Assembly: GCF_003952225.1 (NCBI RefSeq)
Contig: NZ_CP034437.1
Span: 337,001 to 401,000, forward strand
Length of the DNA stretch: 64,000 nt
From: Paenibacillus albus
Lineage (GTDB): Bacteria > Bacillota > Bacilli > Paenibacillales > Paenibacillaceae
Reading direction: 5' to 3'
The notes under the pieces: model-generated
What the model saw: the letters and a program-made list of their open reading frames with translations, nothing else
What the model was told of the DNA's origin: nothing
Database searches by the model: none
Shown: in pieces, positions 33,520 through 43,615 of the stretch
Position numbering within the stretch: the stretch's first letter is position 1
How the letters are laid out: every line of letters starts with the position of its first letter
Translations under genes and position numbers: made by a program

Positions 33520-34091
33520 TCCAAATCCTCCTCCTTCCAATGCTTGCGCATCCATTGTCTCGCCCGGTACAGCTTCGACTCGACACTCTTGATCTGCAGC
33601 TGCTCCTGCTCGGCAATTTCCCTCTGAGGCCGATCCTCCAGAAAATACGATCGTACAATGCTGCGGTAGCCTTCCGGCATCGCGCCAACCATCGCCCGGA
33701 CCCGTCGCTTGCGATCGCGATTCAATACCTCAGTCTCGGCAGGCAGCTCATGAAGCTGAACCGCCGATGTTCCGCTGCTTGCCACAGCTTCTCGCTGCAG
33801 CAGCTCCGCCTTGCGGGCATTGCTCCGTTTGCAGTCAATCGCAACATTCACCGCTATCCGCGCCGCCCATGTCTTGAATCCTTCGCCCCGATAGTTCCCT
33901 AGGGAGAGGTAGATTCGGACGAATGCTTCCTGCAGCATATCCTCCGCATCTGCCTTATCCCGCAGTACGCTCCAGATCAGTCGGTAAAGCTCGTCCCGAT
34001 ATTTCGCTACAAGCTCGCTGTAAGCCTCGCGATCCCCATTTCGAATTTGTGCAATTAACGCTTCGTCTCGAATCTCTCTCCCCCCTCTCAC
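33516..34091 (-). CDS. ECF-type RNA polymerase sigma factor
   Basis: 191 residues from GTG at 34091. Region 2: RDEALIAQIRNGDREAYSEL, VLRDKADAEDMLQEAFVRIY, FKTWAARIAVNVAIDCKRSN; region 4: MPEGYRSIVRSYFLEDRPQR and EIAEQEQLQIKSVESKLYRA. The start is unsure: the only good SD (AGGGGGG) lies between the GTG at 34091 and an ATT at 34075, with no ATG near, and the frame upstream to 34178 crosses the degU terminator. A CGTCTA at 34098-34103 looks like an ECF -10, consistent with autoregulation and a start at or below 34091. Confidence 0.87.
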   Translation of the reverse strand: MRGGREIRDEALIAQIRNGDREAYSELVAKYRDELYRLIWSVLRDKADAEDMLQEAFVRIYLSLGNYRGEGFKTWAARIAVNVAIDCKRSNARKAELLQREAVASSGTSAVQLHELPAETEVLNRDRKRRVRAMVGAMPEGYRSIVRSYFLEDRPQREIAEQEQLQIKSVESKLYRARQWMRKHWKEEDLE

Positions 34092-34159
34092 TTGGAATAG
34101 ACGATTGTGCCCTCGCGTACCCCTGCACTTTGCGTAAAGTTTTTTGAGGACTAACAAAC

Positions 34160-34189
34160 AAAAAGCTCCCGCCATCAAGCGGAAGCTTC
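34160..34189 (-). terminator. Rho-independent terminator of degS-degU
   Basis: The minus strand has AAGCTTCCGC pairing with GCGGGAGCTT (one T-G) around a six-base loop, then five T. It starts 27 bp after the degU stop and separates degU from the ECF operon. Confidence 0.85.
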
Positions 34190-34215
34190 TTAATTGTTAT
34201 TATGTATGCGGCAAA

Positions 34216-34944
34216 CTATAGCGTTACCCAGCCAAGTTTAATTGAATTAATAACGGCTTGCGTCCGGTCATCCACTTCCATCTTCTGCAGAATGCTGCTG
34301 ACATGGTTTTTGACCGTTTTCTCGCTAATAAACAGGAACTCGCCGATCATTTTATTGCTCTTGCCCTCTGCCATCAGACGAAGCACCTCGGCTTCACGGC
34401 GGGTCAGCGGGTTGTTATCGCCTGCGACAAACTTCACGCCAGCTTCACGCGTTGCAGCCGCTCCCGAAGTTGCACCGATCTCATCGAGGTATGTCATGCG
34501 GCGCAGCTGATTAATCAGCTTGCCTGTAACCTTCGGATGAATGTACGCGTAACCGCTCACAACGGAACGAATGGCATTTGCCAGCGCCTCTGCCTCCATA
34601 TCCTTCAGCAGGTAACCGCATGCACCTTTACGCAATGTTTCGAAGACATAGCTTTCATCATCATGAATAGAAAGAATAATAACTTTGACCTCCGGGAAAA
34701 TATCGCGCAGCCGTTCGGTTGCGACGACCCCGTTCTCAATCGGCATATTAATATCCATCAGGACGACTTCCGGTTTGTTCTGATTGCAGAACTCGAGTAC
34801 TTGAATGCCGTCATTGCACTCGCCGATTACTTCGAGATCTTCTTCCATATTTAGAATCCGCTTTAAGCCTTCGCGGAAAAGCTGGTGGTCGTCAGCTATC
34901 AATACTTTAATTTTGCGCTTGCCGTTTACAGCATTGTTCTCCAT
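34216..34944 (-). CDS. degU: Response regulator DegU
   Basis: 242 residues. NarL-family regulator. Receiver domain with [20 protein letters not shown], phospho-accepting Asp in [10 protein letters not shown], and [11 protein letters not shown]-terminal LuxR-type helix-turn-helix [20 protein letters not shown] ... [18 protein letters not shown]. In Bacillales DegU controls motility, exoenzymes and competence. AAAGGAG precedes two ATGs; the second (34944) has the normal nine-base spacing. Starts six bases after the degS stop. Confidence 0.93.
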   Translation of the reverse strand: MENNAVNGKRKIKVLIADDHQLFREGLKRILNMEEDLEVIGECNDGIQVLEFCNQNKPEVVLMDINMPIENGVVATERLRDIFPEVKVIILSIHDDESYVFETLRKGACGYLLKDMEAEALANAIRSVVSGYAYIHPKVTGKLINQLRRMTYLDEIGATSGAAATREAGVKFVAGDNNPLTRREAEVLRLMAEGKSNKMIGEFLFISEKTVKNHVSSILQKMEVDDRTQAVINSIKLGWVTL

Positions 34945-34950
34945 CGTCAT

Positions 34951-36126
34951 TTACTCCTTTCTTTGATCCGCACTTATCGGGATATGAATAATGATTTTTG
35001 TGCCGTTGTCATTCTTAGACTCAATCTCCATCCTTCCATCGAGCAGCTCAACCCGCTCGCGCATGCCAATCAGCCCGAAGTGGTTGCTGTCGCTTACCTG
35101 CGACTCCAACGCATCGACATTGAAACCGACACCATTATCTCTTACGACAATCTTCATCATTTGTCCTTGATACGTTATCTCGAGCGAGACGAAGGATGGG
35201 TTCGCATGCTTGAACGCATTCGTGAACGCTTCCTGGACCATGCGGAAGATGCCTGCTTCCATTGCCGAAGGAAGGCGAATTTCTTTGCCAATCGTATCGA
35301 ACATCGTCCGAATTTTACTTTTTTCCTCAAAATCTTGAATATATTTGCGAAGTGTTGGCACAAGTCCCAGATCATCTAAAGCCATAGGTCGCAGATTAAA
35401 AATGATTTTGCGGATTTCTTCGATGCCGGAGCGCACTTGACTCTTCAAATCTATTAATTCTTCCTGGACGATTTGAAATTCCTGCTTCACTAGCATTCTT
35501 TCTGCAATTTCCGTCCTAAGAACTATATTAGCGAGCGACTGGGCAGGACCATCATGAATCTCTCTTGCGATCCGCTTGCGCTCTTCTTCCTGTGCCAAAA
35601 TTATTTTCAAACCGATTTGCTGCCTGTTTTTAGCCGATTCAAGAATACGAGTGACCTGCGTGAGGTCACCCGACAAATATTCAAGCACGACGTTGATTTG
35701 CGAAGCAATGGATTCCGCACGCTCTATCGACTTCTCCACGCCTCGCACACGCTGTTGCAATTCATCGCGGCGAGACTTCAAGTAGGTCTCTTTCTCCCGG
35801 AAAACCATGAGATCGAGCTGCAGCTGCGTCGCTTTTTCGTATGCCGTTTTGATGTCCTCTTCCTTATATCGGACAAAGTCGCGGCTTACTTCAGTCAAGC
35901 GGATTCGCGCTCTGCGGTAATCCATCTCCAGCTTATCAACCTTATCGATAACGGCTCCTGTTTCAGCAATAACCTGGTTCAGTTCTTGGCCTAGGGCAAA
36001 CATTTCCTTGCGCGCGGACTCGCAAATTTCGAAGATCTGATATTTGCTGTCCTCCATCACAAGAACCGCGTTTTTAATTACACGATCGATGTCGTTTATG
36101 CGGTAATCCATGCGCTTACGGCCCAC
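34951..36126 (-). CDS. degS: Sensor histidine kinase DegS
   Basis: 391 residues. Cytoplasmic NarL-type kinase without membrane helices: a long coiled-coil N-terminal sensor (~residues 20-180), dimerisation/phosphorylation helix EEERKRIAREIHDGPAQSLA with the phospho-His, and an HATPase with MVQEAFTNAFKHANP and VRDNGVGFN. Partner of DegU. The start may be the GTG at 36126 or ATG at 36111 five codons later; neither has a strong SD. An extended -10 promoter lies at 36150. Confidence 0.93.
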   Translation of the reverse strand: MGRKRMDYRINDIDRVIKNAVLVMEDSKYQIFEICESARKEMFALGQELNQVIAETGAVIDKVDKLEMDYRRARIRLTEVSRDFVRYKEEDIKTAYEKATQLQLDLMVFREKETYLKSRRDELQQRVRGVEKSIERAESIASQINVVLEYLSGDLTQVTRILESAKNRQQIGLKIILAQEEERKRIAREIHDGPAQSLANIVLRTEIAERMLVKQEFQIVQEELIDLKSQVRSGIEEIRKIIFNLRPMALDDLGLVPTLRKYIQDFEEKSKIRTMFDTIGKEIRLPSAMEAGIFRMVQEAFTNAFKHANPSFVSLEITYQGQMMKIVVRDNGVGFNVDALESQVSDSNHFGLIGMRERVELLDGRMEIESKNDNGTKIIIHIPISADQRKE

Positions 36127-36149
36127 TTTCTACAAGTTCTACTAATTCT

Positions 36150-36158
36150 ATCATACCA
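36150..36158 (-). promoter_or_regulatory. Extended -10 promoter of degS-degU
   Basis: The minus strand reads TGGTATGAT, a TGn extended -10, with no clear -35. It places the transcript start near 36143, close to the degS start. Confidence 0.5.
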
Positions 36159-36182
36159 CACAATGGTAGACTGGCGGGCATG

Positions 36183-38906
36183 TTACGAAACGGTAATCCT
36201 GCCCAATTTCTGATCCCAATCGACCTTTAGACCTAGCTGCTCGGACACGAGACGAACCGGAACGAGCGTCCGTCCGCTGCGCGTAATCGGCGCTACATCG
36301 GCTTGCTTGCGCACGCCTGTGAGCAAGAAGTCCGTTTGGCCAACCCGCATTTCCAGCAGCTTGCTGCCGCGAAGCACGGATACGCGCTTTAATGCAGGAT
36401 CCCAGCTTACCTGAGCTCCCATTGCCTCAGATATGAAACGAAGCGGCAAATATGTCGTCCCATTCAGCAATACTGGAGCTACATCCAAGCTGTACGGCTT
36501 GCCGTCTACCTTCGCGCTCTTGGAACCGAGCTTCAGCTCAATTGGAACCCGCTCCGGCTCCGGCGTAACCGCAGGATATTGGAAGGATAGATTATCCCAG
36601 CCAATCGTGCCTGTCAGCTCCCGCTCATCCTGACCGTCCGCCAGTGAAGCAACGTATAGACGTTTGAGGGTAATGGGGTACGCCATCTGGTCAGCCGGCA
36701 GAGATACCTTAATCTTCTTCCATCCGGTCCAGTCAACCTGTTTAGCAATCGTTACTAATTGGGCAGCACCTTTGCTGTCGATGAATTCAGCCCGAATCCA
36801 GTTCAAGCTGTTGTCGCCCATAACGTCAAGCGTCATTGAAGAAGGATTGCCTTCAACCTTACGTCCGCTGCCATTCAGCACCGCGTAAGCCGCCTTCGTA
36901 CCGGTCCCATTCGTGAAATCATAAGCGAGTTGCAGGACATTCGTCGTGTTCGTACCGGTCAATCCCGATACAACGGTAGAAGTTCCCATTACACCATTCG
37001 TACCTTGGAACGAAATTGGGTAGGTCTTCGCTTCAAAATCTTCAAATTTTTTGTCGGCACCTGCGGCGAGTACCGCCATCGCGGAAAATCCGTCATAACG
37101 AGCAATCAAATACCCTGCTTTTGCCGCAGCATTCACCGTGCCGATCGCAAGCGTACCGCCGCTCATCGTACCTGTAAATCCGCTCATTTCCCATTTCAGC
37201 GAAGCCGCTGGCACGGTTAGCTTCCGGCCGTCAGTAAGCGTCACATGCACCGGAACGGACAGCGACCTGCCTGCCTCAAGAACGGATGTGCTTGGATCTA
37301 CGCTCATCGAGGCGATCTGCGATCCCCCGATAATTTCGAGCGGCAGCTTGTCGTTAATTGCGCCAGACTTCACAGTGATATTCGTCTTGCCTGCCTTCAC
37401 GGCTGTAAGCGTATTGCCTGCGAAAGTGCCGAGCGCATCGTCCACATTCCAAGACTTCGTTAACGCGCTTGGATCGAGCGGATTGTAGAACGTATCGTAA
37501 GCGGTCATATCGTATGACGCCTGTTGTCCGATAAAGAGGACGCTGCTGCCTTTGGCGATGATGCCTTTAAGCTGACCTTTCGGCGCGGTAGTGAAAACAC
37601 CGAGACCGTTTGTTACTTGCCGCTGCGTTGTACCGTACTCCGTCGGGAACGCAAGCAGCGTGCTTGTATCCCCAAGCGGACGGTCAATCATCGTCGTCGA
37701 ACCGCCGCCGTCAAGATTAACGCCGCGCCATACATTTAACTGCACCATCAATTGCTGCAGCTCAGGAAGTGTCACGCCTTGACTTGCCGTGCTATCCTCA
37801 ACGGTAATAATGAATACTTTCTTACCGTCCTTCGAATATCCCACAGCCGTACGCGCACGGTCGCTGTTCGGACTGATGCTGCTTGGATTACGCGAGTATG
37901 TAGCAGCTGCGCCTTGATCCACGAGAATGGTATGGCCGCCGATAAGCATTTGCAGCGAATTCGGGTCAACCTTTTCCCCAGTCGACTGCGCAACCAGGTT
38001 ATAGCTAGCCGTTACCTTCTGGCCGACTTGAAGATGCTCACGTGCGTATTGCGCCGCCTTCCCGTGCGTACGGAGAATGTAACCGTCTGCCGGAATCGCG
38101 CCTGTAATCATGCTGTTGTCCGCAAACTTTGTGACGACGCCATTCTGCACGAGCACTTCTGTCGGCGTCGTCGCGCTATCTGTACTGTCAGGCCGCGTCT
38201 GCGTCCATGCGCTCGTATAGATATACATCGCATTCACATGGCTGTACGCATCGTCCGGATCCATCCGGTAGGCCGCCTTGTTAATGCCGGACAGAGCGAA
38301 TGTCGTGCCATCTGCCGCCTTCACTTGTCCATCGAAGCCAAACATATCAATAAGCGGCTTACGATCCTTCGTTACGGCAAAAGCATACATCCCCGTCAGC
38401 TTAGATGGGCTCGAAACCAATGCGCCGCCAGTGACTTCTGCACCAATTGGCGCGCCTTTGCCACTGCTGGCTGTATTGAAATAATCGCCATTCACGCCGG
38501 CTACCGCGCCGGAGTTTTTCACCATATTGCCGACAGAGCCTACACCCGTCACTGAGCCGCTCTTCCCATTCATGACGTCAAGCTGCACATACGGATTCGT
38601 CAAATCTACTTCTATGACATGCACGTTCGACAATACTCCGCCAGGCTTGCTTGTCCATGTATAATCGACTCGTTTCGCGCCTGCCGTCAGAATCTCTTCC
38701 CCGAGGCGCACGAGCTGTGCTTGTGTTTGTGTTGCTGCTATTCCTGTGTCGCTGCCCGCCGCGTGTGCAAATGAAGGCAAAGCTATAGATACCGGCTGAA
38801 TAAGCAGTGATGCTCCCAATGACAGTACAAGCAGCCGCTTCGCATTCTTCTTCTCCTGTTTCTTGCGCATCTGCGGCTCTCTGTTAAGACTCTCTTTCCT
38901 GTGCAT
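36183..38906 (-). CDS. Secreted phosphodiester glycosidase (NAGPA family) with stalk domain
   Basis: 907 residues. A signal peptide with a hydrophobic core LLVLSLGASLLIQPV ending near SFAHAA. The catalytic domain (DUF2233/NAGPA) follows: NVHVIEVDLTNPYVQLDVMN, GVNGDYFNT, RTAVGYSKDGKKVFIIT and the GVNLDGGGSTTMID motif near residue 395. The middle contains Ig-like/beta segments. The C-terminal ~115 residues are a Cu-amine-oxidase-N 'stalk' domain (YLPLRFISEAMGAQVSWDPA; TLVPVRLVSEQLGLKVDWDQ), common in Paenibacillus surface proteins. It probably hydrolyses a sugar phosphodiester in the wall or exopolysaccharide. The true start may be an internal Met at MRKKQEKK. Confidence 0.82.
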   Translation of the reverse strand: MHRKESLNREPQMRKKQEKKNAKRLLVLSLGASLLIQPVSIALPSFAHAAGSDTGIAATQTQAQLVRLGEEILTAGAKRVDYTWTSKPGGVLSNVHVIEVDLTNPYVQLDVMNGKSGSVTGVGSVGNMVKNSGAVAGVNGDYFNTASSGKGAPIGAEVTGGALVSSPSKLTGMYAFAVTKDRKPLIDMFGFDGQVKAADGTTFALSGINKAAYRMDPDDAYSHVNAMYIYTSAWTQTRPDSTDSATTPTEVLVQNGVVTKFADNSMITGAIPADGYILRTHGKAAQYAREHLQVGQKVTASYNLVAQSTGEKVDPNSLQMLIGGHTILVDQGAAATYSRNPSSISPNSDRARTAVGYSKDGKKVFIITVEDSTASQGVTLPELQQLMVQLNVWRGVNLDGGGSTTMIDRPLGDTSTLLAFPTEYGTTQRQVTNGLGVFTTAPKGQLKGIIAKGSSVLFIGQQASYDMTAYDTFYNPLDPSALTKSWNVDDALGTFAGNTLTAVKAGKTNITVKSGAINDKLPLEIIGGSQIASMSVDPSTSVLEAGRSLSVPVHVTLTDGRKLTVPAASLKWEMSGFTGTMSGGTLAIGTVNAAAKAGYLIARYDGFSAMAVLAAGADKKFEDFEAKTYPISFQGTNGVMGTSTVVSGLTGTNTTNVLQLAYDFTNGTGTKAAYAVLNGSGRKVEGNPSSMTLDVMGDNSLNWIRAEFIDSKGAAQLVTIAKQVDWTGWKKIKVSLPADQMAYPITLKRLYVASLADGQDERELTGTIGWDNLSFQYPAVTPEPERVPIELKLGSKSAKVDGKPYSLDVAPVLLNGTTYLPLRFISEAMGAQVSWDPALKRVSVLRGSKLLEMRVGQTDFLLTGVRKQADVAPITRSGRTLVPVRLVSEQLGLKVDWDQKLGRITVS

Positions 38907-39014
38907 CTTTCTCGCAACTCTCCCATCTATAAATCTATCTATATCTATAGACTATGAAACTAGTGGAAAGTTACGTGCGATAGAAGAATGCTATCGACAT
39001 CATTCGACCGAAAG

Positions 39015-39049
39015 AAAAAAGCTATCCAATCCTAAAGGACCGAATAGCT
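39015..39049 (-). terminator. Rho-independent terminator of the 1472-residue SLH protein gene
   Basis: The minus strand has AGCTAT pairing with ATAGCT with an inner GTCC/GGA stem, followed by six T, ten bases after the stop codon. Confidence 0.75.
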
Positions 39050-39058
39050 GGTGTTTAT

Positions 39059-42000
39059 CTAAATATTAATGAACCCCAAGTAGTTCAACAGTCGCTTCAC
39101 CATAACGGCTGCCTCTGCGCGCGTCGCATTGTTCTTGCCGCCGAACGTGCCATTTGACATCCCGTTAATGACGCCTGCTTCAACAGCTTTCGCCACGTCT
39201 GTCTGCGCCCACGTACCGATCTTGGTGCGGTCTGTAAACTTCTTCAGTACATTCGCTGTTGTTTGCTTCGGTACGATTTGAACACCGGCCGCGCTCGCTG
39301 CACGAACCATCATTGAAGCCATCTCCTGGCGCGTCACTGAATTGTTCGGCTTGAAGGAGCCGTCTGTCATTCCTTGAACGATGCCCGCCTTACTTGCTGC
39401 GCCAATGTAAGCGGCAAGTATCGTATTCGTGTTCACATCCTTGAACTTCGCCGCTGCGCTGCGGTCACCCGTGAGACCAAGGCCCTTTGCAATGAACATC
39501 GCAAACTCGCCGCGTGTAATTGCTTTATTCGGTGCGAATGTCGTCAGCGTGTTGCCTTCAACAATAAACTTGTTTGCTAGCAGAAGAATGTCGTTGCGAG
39601 CCCAATGCTTCGTAATATCGGTATACGTTACGGAGCCTTTCACAACGGCATACACGCTATTGCCTTTGCGTTTGAAGCTAACAACACTCTGGCCGTTCTC
39701 TTGGGTCACCTGTGTAGGTGCATAAGAGATTTTGCCAGATTGCGGATCTAGCCATACAACAGCGATTTGTCTGCCATCCAAACCCGCAGAGGTTTGGATG
39801 GTACGGGTCAAGTAGCCGCTGAAATCATCAACATGTTTCGTCTGACCGTTGCTGCTCACCGCGATATCAAAGCTCACCGGATTAACCAGCGTTTGGACAC
39901 GTGCACTGTTGAGCTGTGTCGTCAGTGGCGTTGCCAGCGTGCCTGCGTTGGTATCGATGGATACGACCAGCTGGCCGACAGCACTCGCTGCATTCATCAT
40001 TTGTCCGAGCTGCGTGTAATTCAGCGCGCTAAGCGGAATTTCATAAGTTACATTCTGATATGCGATGACAAATGATGCATTCGGTGTCGCTTTCTTCACG
40101 GATTCTAACGCCGCTAATGGAAGTGCAACCATTGCCGCTCTCTCCGTCGTCGGTACGGTGAAGACAGCCTTCGGCTCCATACCGCCTGTTTTGCGAATCG
40201 TATTGTAGGCGTTATTGATCGTCTCCGCCGTAAGCGCAAACTGGTTCACGCCGTTGCCTGCCGGTGACACTGCGGAGGACGTCGTCGCTGCCGAGGTCTT
40301 GATACCAAGACCGCCGCCAGGCGCTGAAGTGTAATCACCGCTCGTGCTGTCATCCCAAGTGGTCTGATTCGCTGCCGTCTTATCAGTGAAGGACGCTGCA
40401 GTCGCGCCGGACGTTGAGCGAATGCCGACATTGCTTGTGCTGTAGCTCACTGTCACCGTGTCGCCAACATTAATTGGCGTGTAAAGTGTCAGCACGACGG
40501 TGGATCCGCTTACTGCCGCCGCGGAAATCGGACGTGCAGTGCCATTAACCTTCACTGCAAACAAGGACGTCGACGGTTGGTACGCTGTGTTCAGCGACGA
40601 ATCGAACGTCAAAGTGATTTTATCGCCTTTGGCAATCATGCCGTTAAGTGCCATTGTACCTGTTGAGCTACTAGCATTGGCCTGCATGCTGCTGAACACA
40701 GCGGCAACGTTGCCGCTGAGATCTCTCAGCCATGGAGAACCACCCATGTAGGAGACCATAACCGAATCATTGGCTGAAGCAGCAGACGTTAAAGTGATGA
40801 TTACCTGCGAGCCGCTGATACGAATGTATGAAGCAGAACGCATTACGCTATTAACAGTCACATAATAAGATGAGACCGGCGGAATGTAAGAAGAATCAAG
40901 ATCCTCATTATAGTTCAATGTAATTGTCGAGCTCGTCGAGGTCACCGACTGCAGCACCGGCGATGTTGTATCAACGCCATTCTGAATCGGGAAGTTGCTA
41001 AACGATACGAGCGCGTTGTTCGACAAATCCCGGATCGGATACGAACCAGACGAATACGCGAGCGTGACCACTTGTGAAGACGTTGCTGCGGTGCCGCTGT
41101 AAGTTATGAATAATGCACGGCCTGATCCATACACTTGCGTTACACTGCGAGAAGAACCATTAATCTTAACGCTGAACTGCGTATACGAATAAGTGCTAAC
41201 GCTCGATAGTTCTTCGCTTAGATTAAGCGTAATCATGTTACCGCTAATGGAACCACTCAGCTGCTTGGGAGCTGTTGTATCGATTACATTCGTTACACTC
41301 AGACCCGAGAAGCTCGCCGCCAGTGTTCCTGTAAGGTCTTTGACTGGGGTTGCTCCTTGCGAGTATGAGACTAGTACCGCTTGCGTGTAGGATACCGTTC
41401 CTTGCAGCGTCAACGAAACGACTCTACCGCTGACGGAAACCGCTGTAACCGCACGGCCACTTCCGTTCACGGTTACGTAGTAATTCGCTGGCACTGGCGT
41501 AGCTCCCACGCTGGAATCCAGAGTTTCATTGTACGTAATCGCAACCTTTGTGCCGCCAATCAGCTCCACCTTTGATATTACAGGGGCACCTGACGTACTG
41601 CTCGATGTTTGGAATGTCCATTGATACGTATTCAGAATGCCGTTAAAATTATTGCCCGCCATGTCTGTAACGGTATCGGAAGCAATCTCCACATAGTAAT
41701 TGGTTGAAGTCGACATCGTTCCCGCAGCATCGATTAACAGCTTCCGATTGTTTGTCGAATCGACAGATAACGTCGTATCAACCGACAAGTTACCCATATT
41801 AGATACCTGTTTCAACTTCACCCCGGAAGTGTTTCCAATTTGAATCTGCTCACTGAACAGCAGCTCGAAATGAGCTCCTGTAATAGGTATATCAACCGCT
41901 GCATTGTCAGGTGCCAATGTTACAATTGACGGCTTGACAGTATCGGTCGTTACTGTAAACTTCCATCCGGTTGGACTGGTTAAACCAGCGTAATAGTTGC

Positions 42001-43477
42001 CATTCGAATCAGAAAAAGCTTGACTGTCAATTTCAACATAGTAGGAATCACCGTTCGTGAATCTTTTCTTGCTGTCTAATACCGTGATTGCCGTTGTACC
42101 GCCACCGCTGACATTGCTCAACCTCACATCATAAGTAGCAAACACAGCGCCTGATGGGTAGCTGCGAATCGTGATATTCCCTCGATCTTGATAGACCGCT
42201 TCACTGAAATTCATAACAAGCTTAATTGTCGTTGAGGCTTGGCTGCTAAGCGGCTCTCTATTCGATAGCAAAGTCGGAGGCGTTGTGTCATTGCTAGCGT
42301 TCGTCGTGAAGTTCCAAGCCGTTGCATCAGAAATTCCTTCATACTGCTTGTTGGATGAATTAATGAACGCCCCTGCATCTATGAGCACATAGTATCCTGT
42401 ATTCGCCGCAAGATTGTCTGTTGGATTAATAATGATATCCGTGCCGCCGGCTCCATTAGAAGTTGTTATGTTGCTGGATGTCACGCTCATGGATTGAACC
42501 GTGCTATTATCGGCGATCTTCTTTATTATGATTGCCTTATCTGGAGATGCGCTGTTTACATACACTCGCCCTGGAAAACTTAGCACCAGGTTGGAATCGA
42601 CAGGGACTCCATAAGAATTATCCTCAGGCTGGAAGGTAACGGTACCCAGTGGCGGCACCGTTGTCGTAAATCGCCATACTCCAGTTCCAATGCCTGCGAA
42701 CAAATTGCCCGAAGCATCCTGGAAAGCACCGCTTGGTACATTCACTTCATACCCTGTACTGCCTTTAAGCACATTCGGCAATTGAACGACAATGGTATCC
42801 GTTCCACTGCCTGTCACATAAGGTGAGTTGACTGAAATACTTTGTTTGTCGTTAGATCTGGCCGTATTAGTAATCGTAATGCTGTCGCTTGTCGCGAACA
42901 CGGGCTCAGAAAATACCATCGTTAACGTGCTATCTACAGCAGAGATACCATTAGGAACAGGAGATAAAGGAGCCGAGCCCTTTAACACTGGAGGGGTCGT
43001 ATCTGCTCCAGCAAGCGTCGTGAACGTCCATCCTACAGCACTCGATAGCCCATAATAGAGCGCTCCATTGCCCTCATTCGCAAAAGCGCCGCTGTCAATT
43101 GTCACATAATAGCTCGTGTCCAGCTGAAGCGAGTTAGCCGCTGGCGTCACCGTCACGATACTGTGGTTGGCAGAGCTAATGGCAACCTTGCTATCGCTCG
43201 CAACTACGTATGATGCCACGACGGTGTTGTCGAGCTGCTTCCGGATCTGGATCGCAGCGGAACCCGTCCCTTTTTTCACATTCTCATCAAAAGTAAAAAT
43301 CAGCTTCGTGTTCGTAGGCACATTCGTCGCGTTATTCGACGGCGAGAAGCTTGAAATAACAGGGCCGCTCGAAGCTGCAAAGACCCTTGCCGGTACGGCA
43401 GCGAATCCTCCAACTGCGAATTGAACCACTAATAAAGCTGCAATTAAGAAAGATATCCATTTACGATTTCGGATCAA
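39059..43477 (-). CDS. Large SLH-domain surface protein with SbsA-like Ig and SwmB-like repeats
   Basis: 1472 residues. Starts at a TTG (GGGGAG nine bases upstream); signal peptide with FLIAALLVVQFAVGGF ending near RVFAAS. Residues ~35-620 hold about five Ig-like (Big_5, SbsA-type) units, each with a PxDxxTxxP start and a T-x-Y-x-V-x-I-D/xSGAF pattern (VPTNTKLIFTFDENVKKGTG; ANTGYYVLIDAGAF). Residues ~630-1070 hold about four to five SwmB-like units (VAITYNETLDSSVGATPVPA; ITLNYNEDLDSSYIPP), and the C-terminus has three SLH motifs (YTDITKHWARNDILLLANKF; FKDVNTNTI; FTDRTKIGTWAQTDVAKAVE). It should be bound by SLH to pyruvylated wall polymer made with csaB. Confidence 0.88.
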   Translation of the reverse strand: MIRNRKWISFLIAALLVVQFAVGGFAAVPARVFAASSGPVISSFSPSNNATNVPTNTKLIFTFDENVKKGTGSAAIQIRKQLDNTVVASYVVASDSKVAISSANHSIVTVTPAANSLQLDTSYYVTIDSGAFANEGNGALYYGLSSAVGWTFTTLAGADTTPPVLKGSAPLSPVPNGISAVDSTLTMVFSEPVFATSDSITITNTARSNDKQSISVNSPYVTGSGTDTIVVQLPNVLKGSTGYEVNVPSGAFQDASGNLFAGIGTGVWRFTTTVPPLGTVTFQPEDNSYGVPVDSNLVLSFPGRVYVNSASPDKAIIIKKIADNSTVQSMSVTSSNITTSNGAGGTDIIINPTDNLAANTGYYVLIDAGAFINSSNKQYEGISDATAWNFTTNASNDTTPPTLLSNREPLSSQASTTIKLVMNFSEAVYQDRGNITIRSYPSGAVFATYDVRLSNVSGGGTTAITVLDSKKRFTNGDSYYVEIDSQAFSDSNGNYYAGLTSPTGWKFTVTTDTVKPSIVTLAPDNAAVDIPITGAHFELLFSEQIQIGNTSGVKLKQVSNMGNLSVDTTLSVDSTNNRKLLIDAAGTMSTSTNYYVEIASDTVTDMAGNNFNGILNTYQWTFQTSSSTSGAPVISKVELIGGTKVAITYNETLDSSVGATPVPANYYVTVNGSGRAVTAVSVSGRVVSLTLQGTVSYTQAVLVSYSQGATPVKDLTGTLAASFSGLSVTNVIDTTAPKQLSGSISGNMITLNLSEELSSVSTYSYTQFSVKINGSSRSVTQVYGSGRALFITYSGTAATSSQVVTLAYSSGSYPIRDLSNNALVSFSNFPIQNGVDTTSPVLQSVTSTSSTITLNYNEDLDSSYIPPVSSYYVTVNSVMRSASYIRISGSQVIITLTSAASANDSVMVSYMGGSPWLRDLSGNVAAVFSSMQANASSSTGTMALNGMIAKGDKITLTFDSSLNTAYQPSTSLFAVKVNGTARPISAAAVSGSTVVLTLYTPINVGDTVTVSYSTSNVGIRSTSGATAASFTDKTAANQTTWDDSTSGDYTSAPGGGLGIKTSAATTSSAVSPAGNGVNQFALTAETINNAYNTIRKTGGMEPKAVFTVPTTERAAMVALPLAALESVKKATPNASFVIAYQNVTYEIPLSALNYTQLGQMMNAASAVGQLVVSIDTNAGTLATPLTTQLNSARVQTLVNPVSFDIAVSSNGQTKHVDDFSGYLTRTIQTSAGLDGRQIAVVWLDPQSGKISYAPTQVTQENGQSVVSFKRKGNSVYAVVKGSVTYTDITKHWARNDILLLANKFIVEGNTLTTFAPNKAITRGEFAMFIAKGLGLTGDRSAAAKFKDVNTNTILAAYIGAASKAGIVQGMTDGSFKPNNSVTRQEMASMMVRAASAAGVQIVPKQTTANVLKKFTDRTKIGTWAQTDVAKAVEAGVINGMSNGTFGGKNNATRAEAAVMVKRLLNYLGFINI

Positions 43478-43567
43478 CCTGCTTCACTCCCCAATAAAAG
43501 ACACTCGTACTATATTTTTCGGTTAGGAGCGGTTCGAAATGAAGACATGCGAGTCAAAATATGCACG

Positions 43568-43599
43568 AAAAAAACCGCCTCTGCAAGCAGAGACGGTTT
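43568..43599 (-). terminator. Rho-independent terminator of metK
   Basis: The minus strand has AAACCG-T-CTCTGC pairing with GCAGAG-GCGGTTT around a short loop, followed by a run of T, 17 bp after the metK stop. Confidence 0.88.
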
Positions 43600-43615
43600 A
43601 CACGAATCGTTATAA

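Noticed and set aside
37752-38555. 267-codon plus-strand frame opposite the phosphodiester glycosidase
   Set aside because: Antisense of a certain secreted enzyme with catalytic and stalk motifs; no supporting start or homology.
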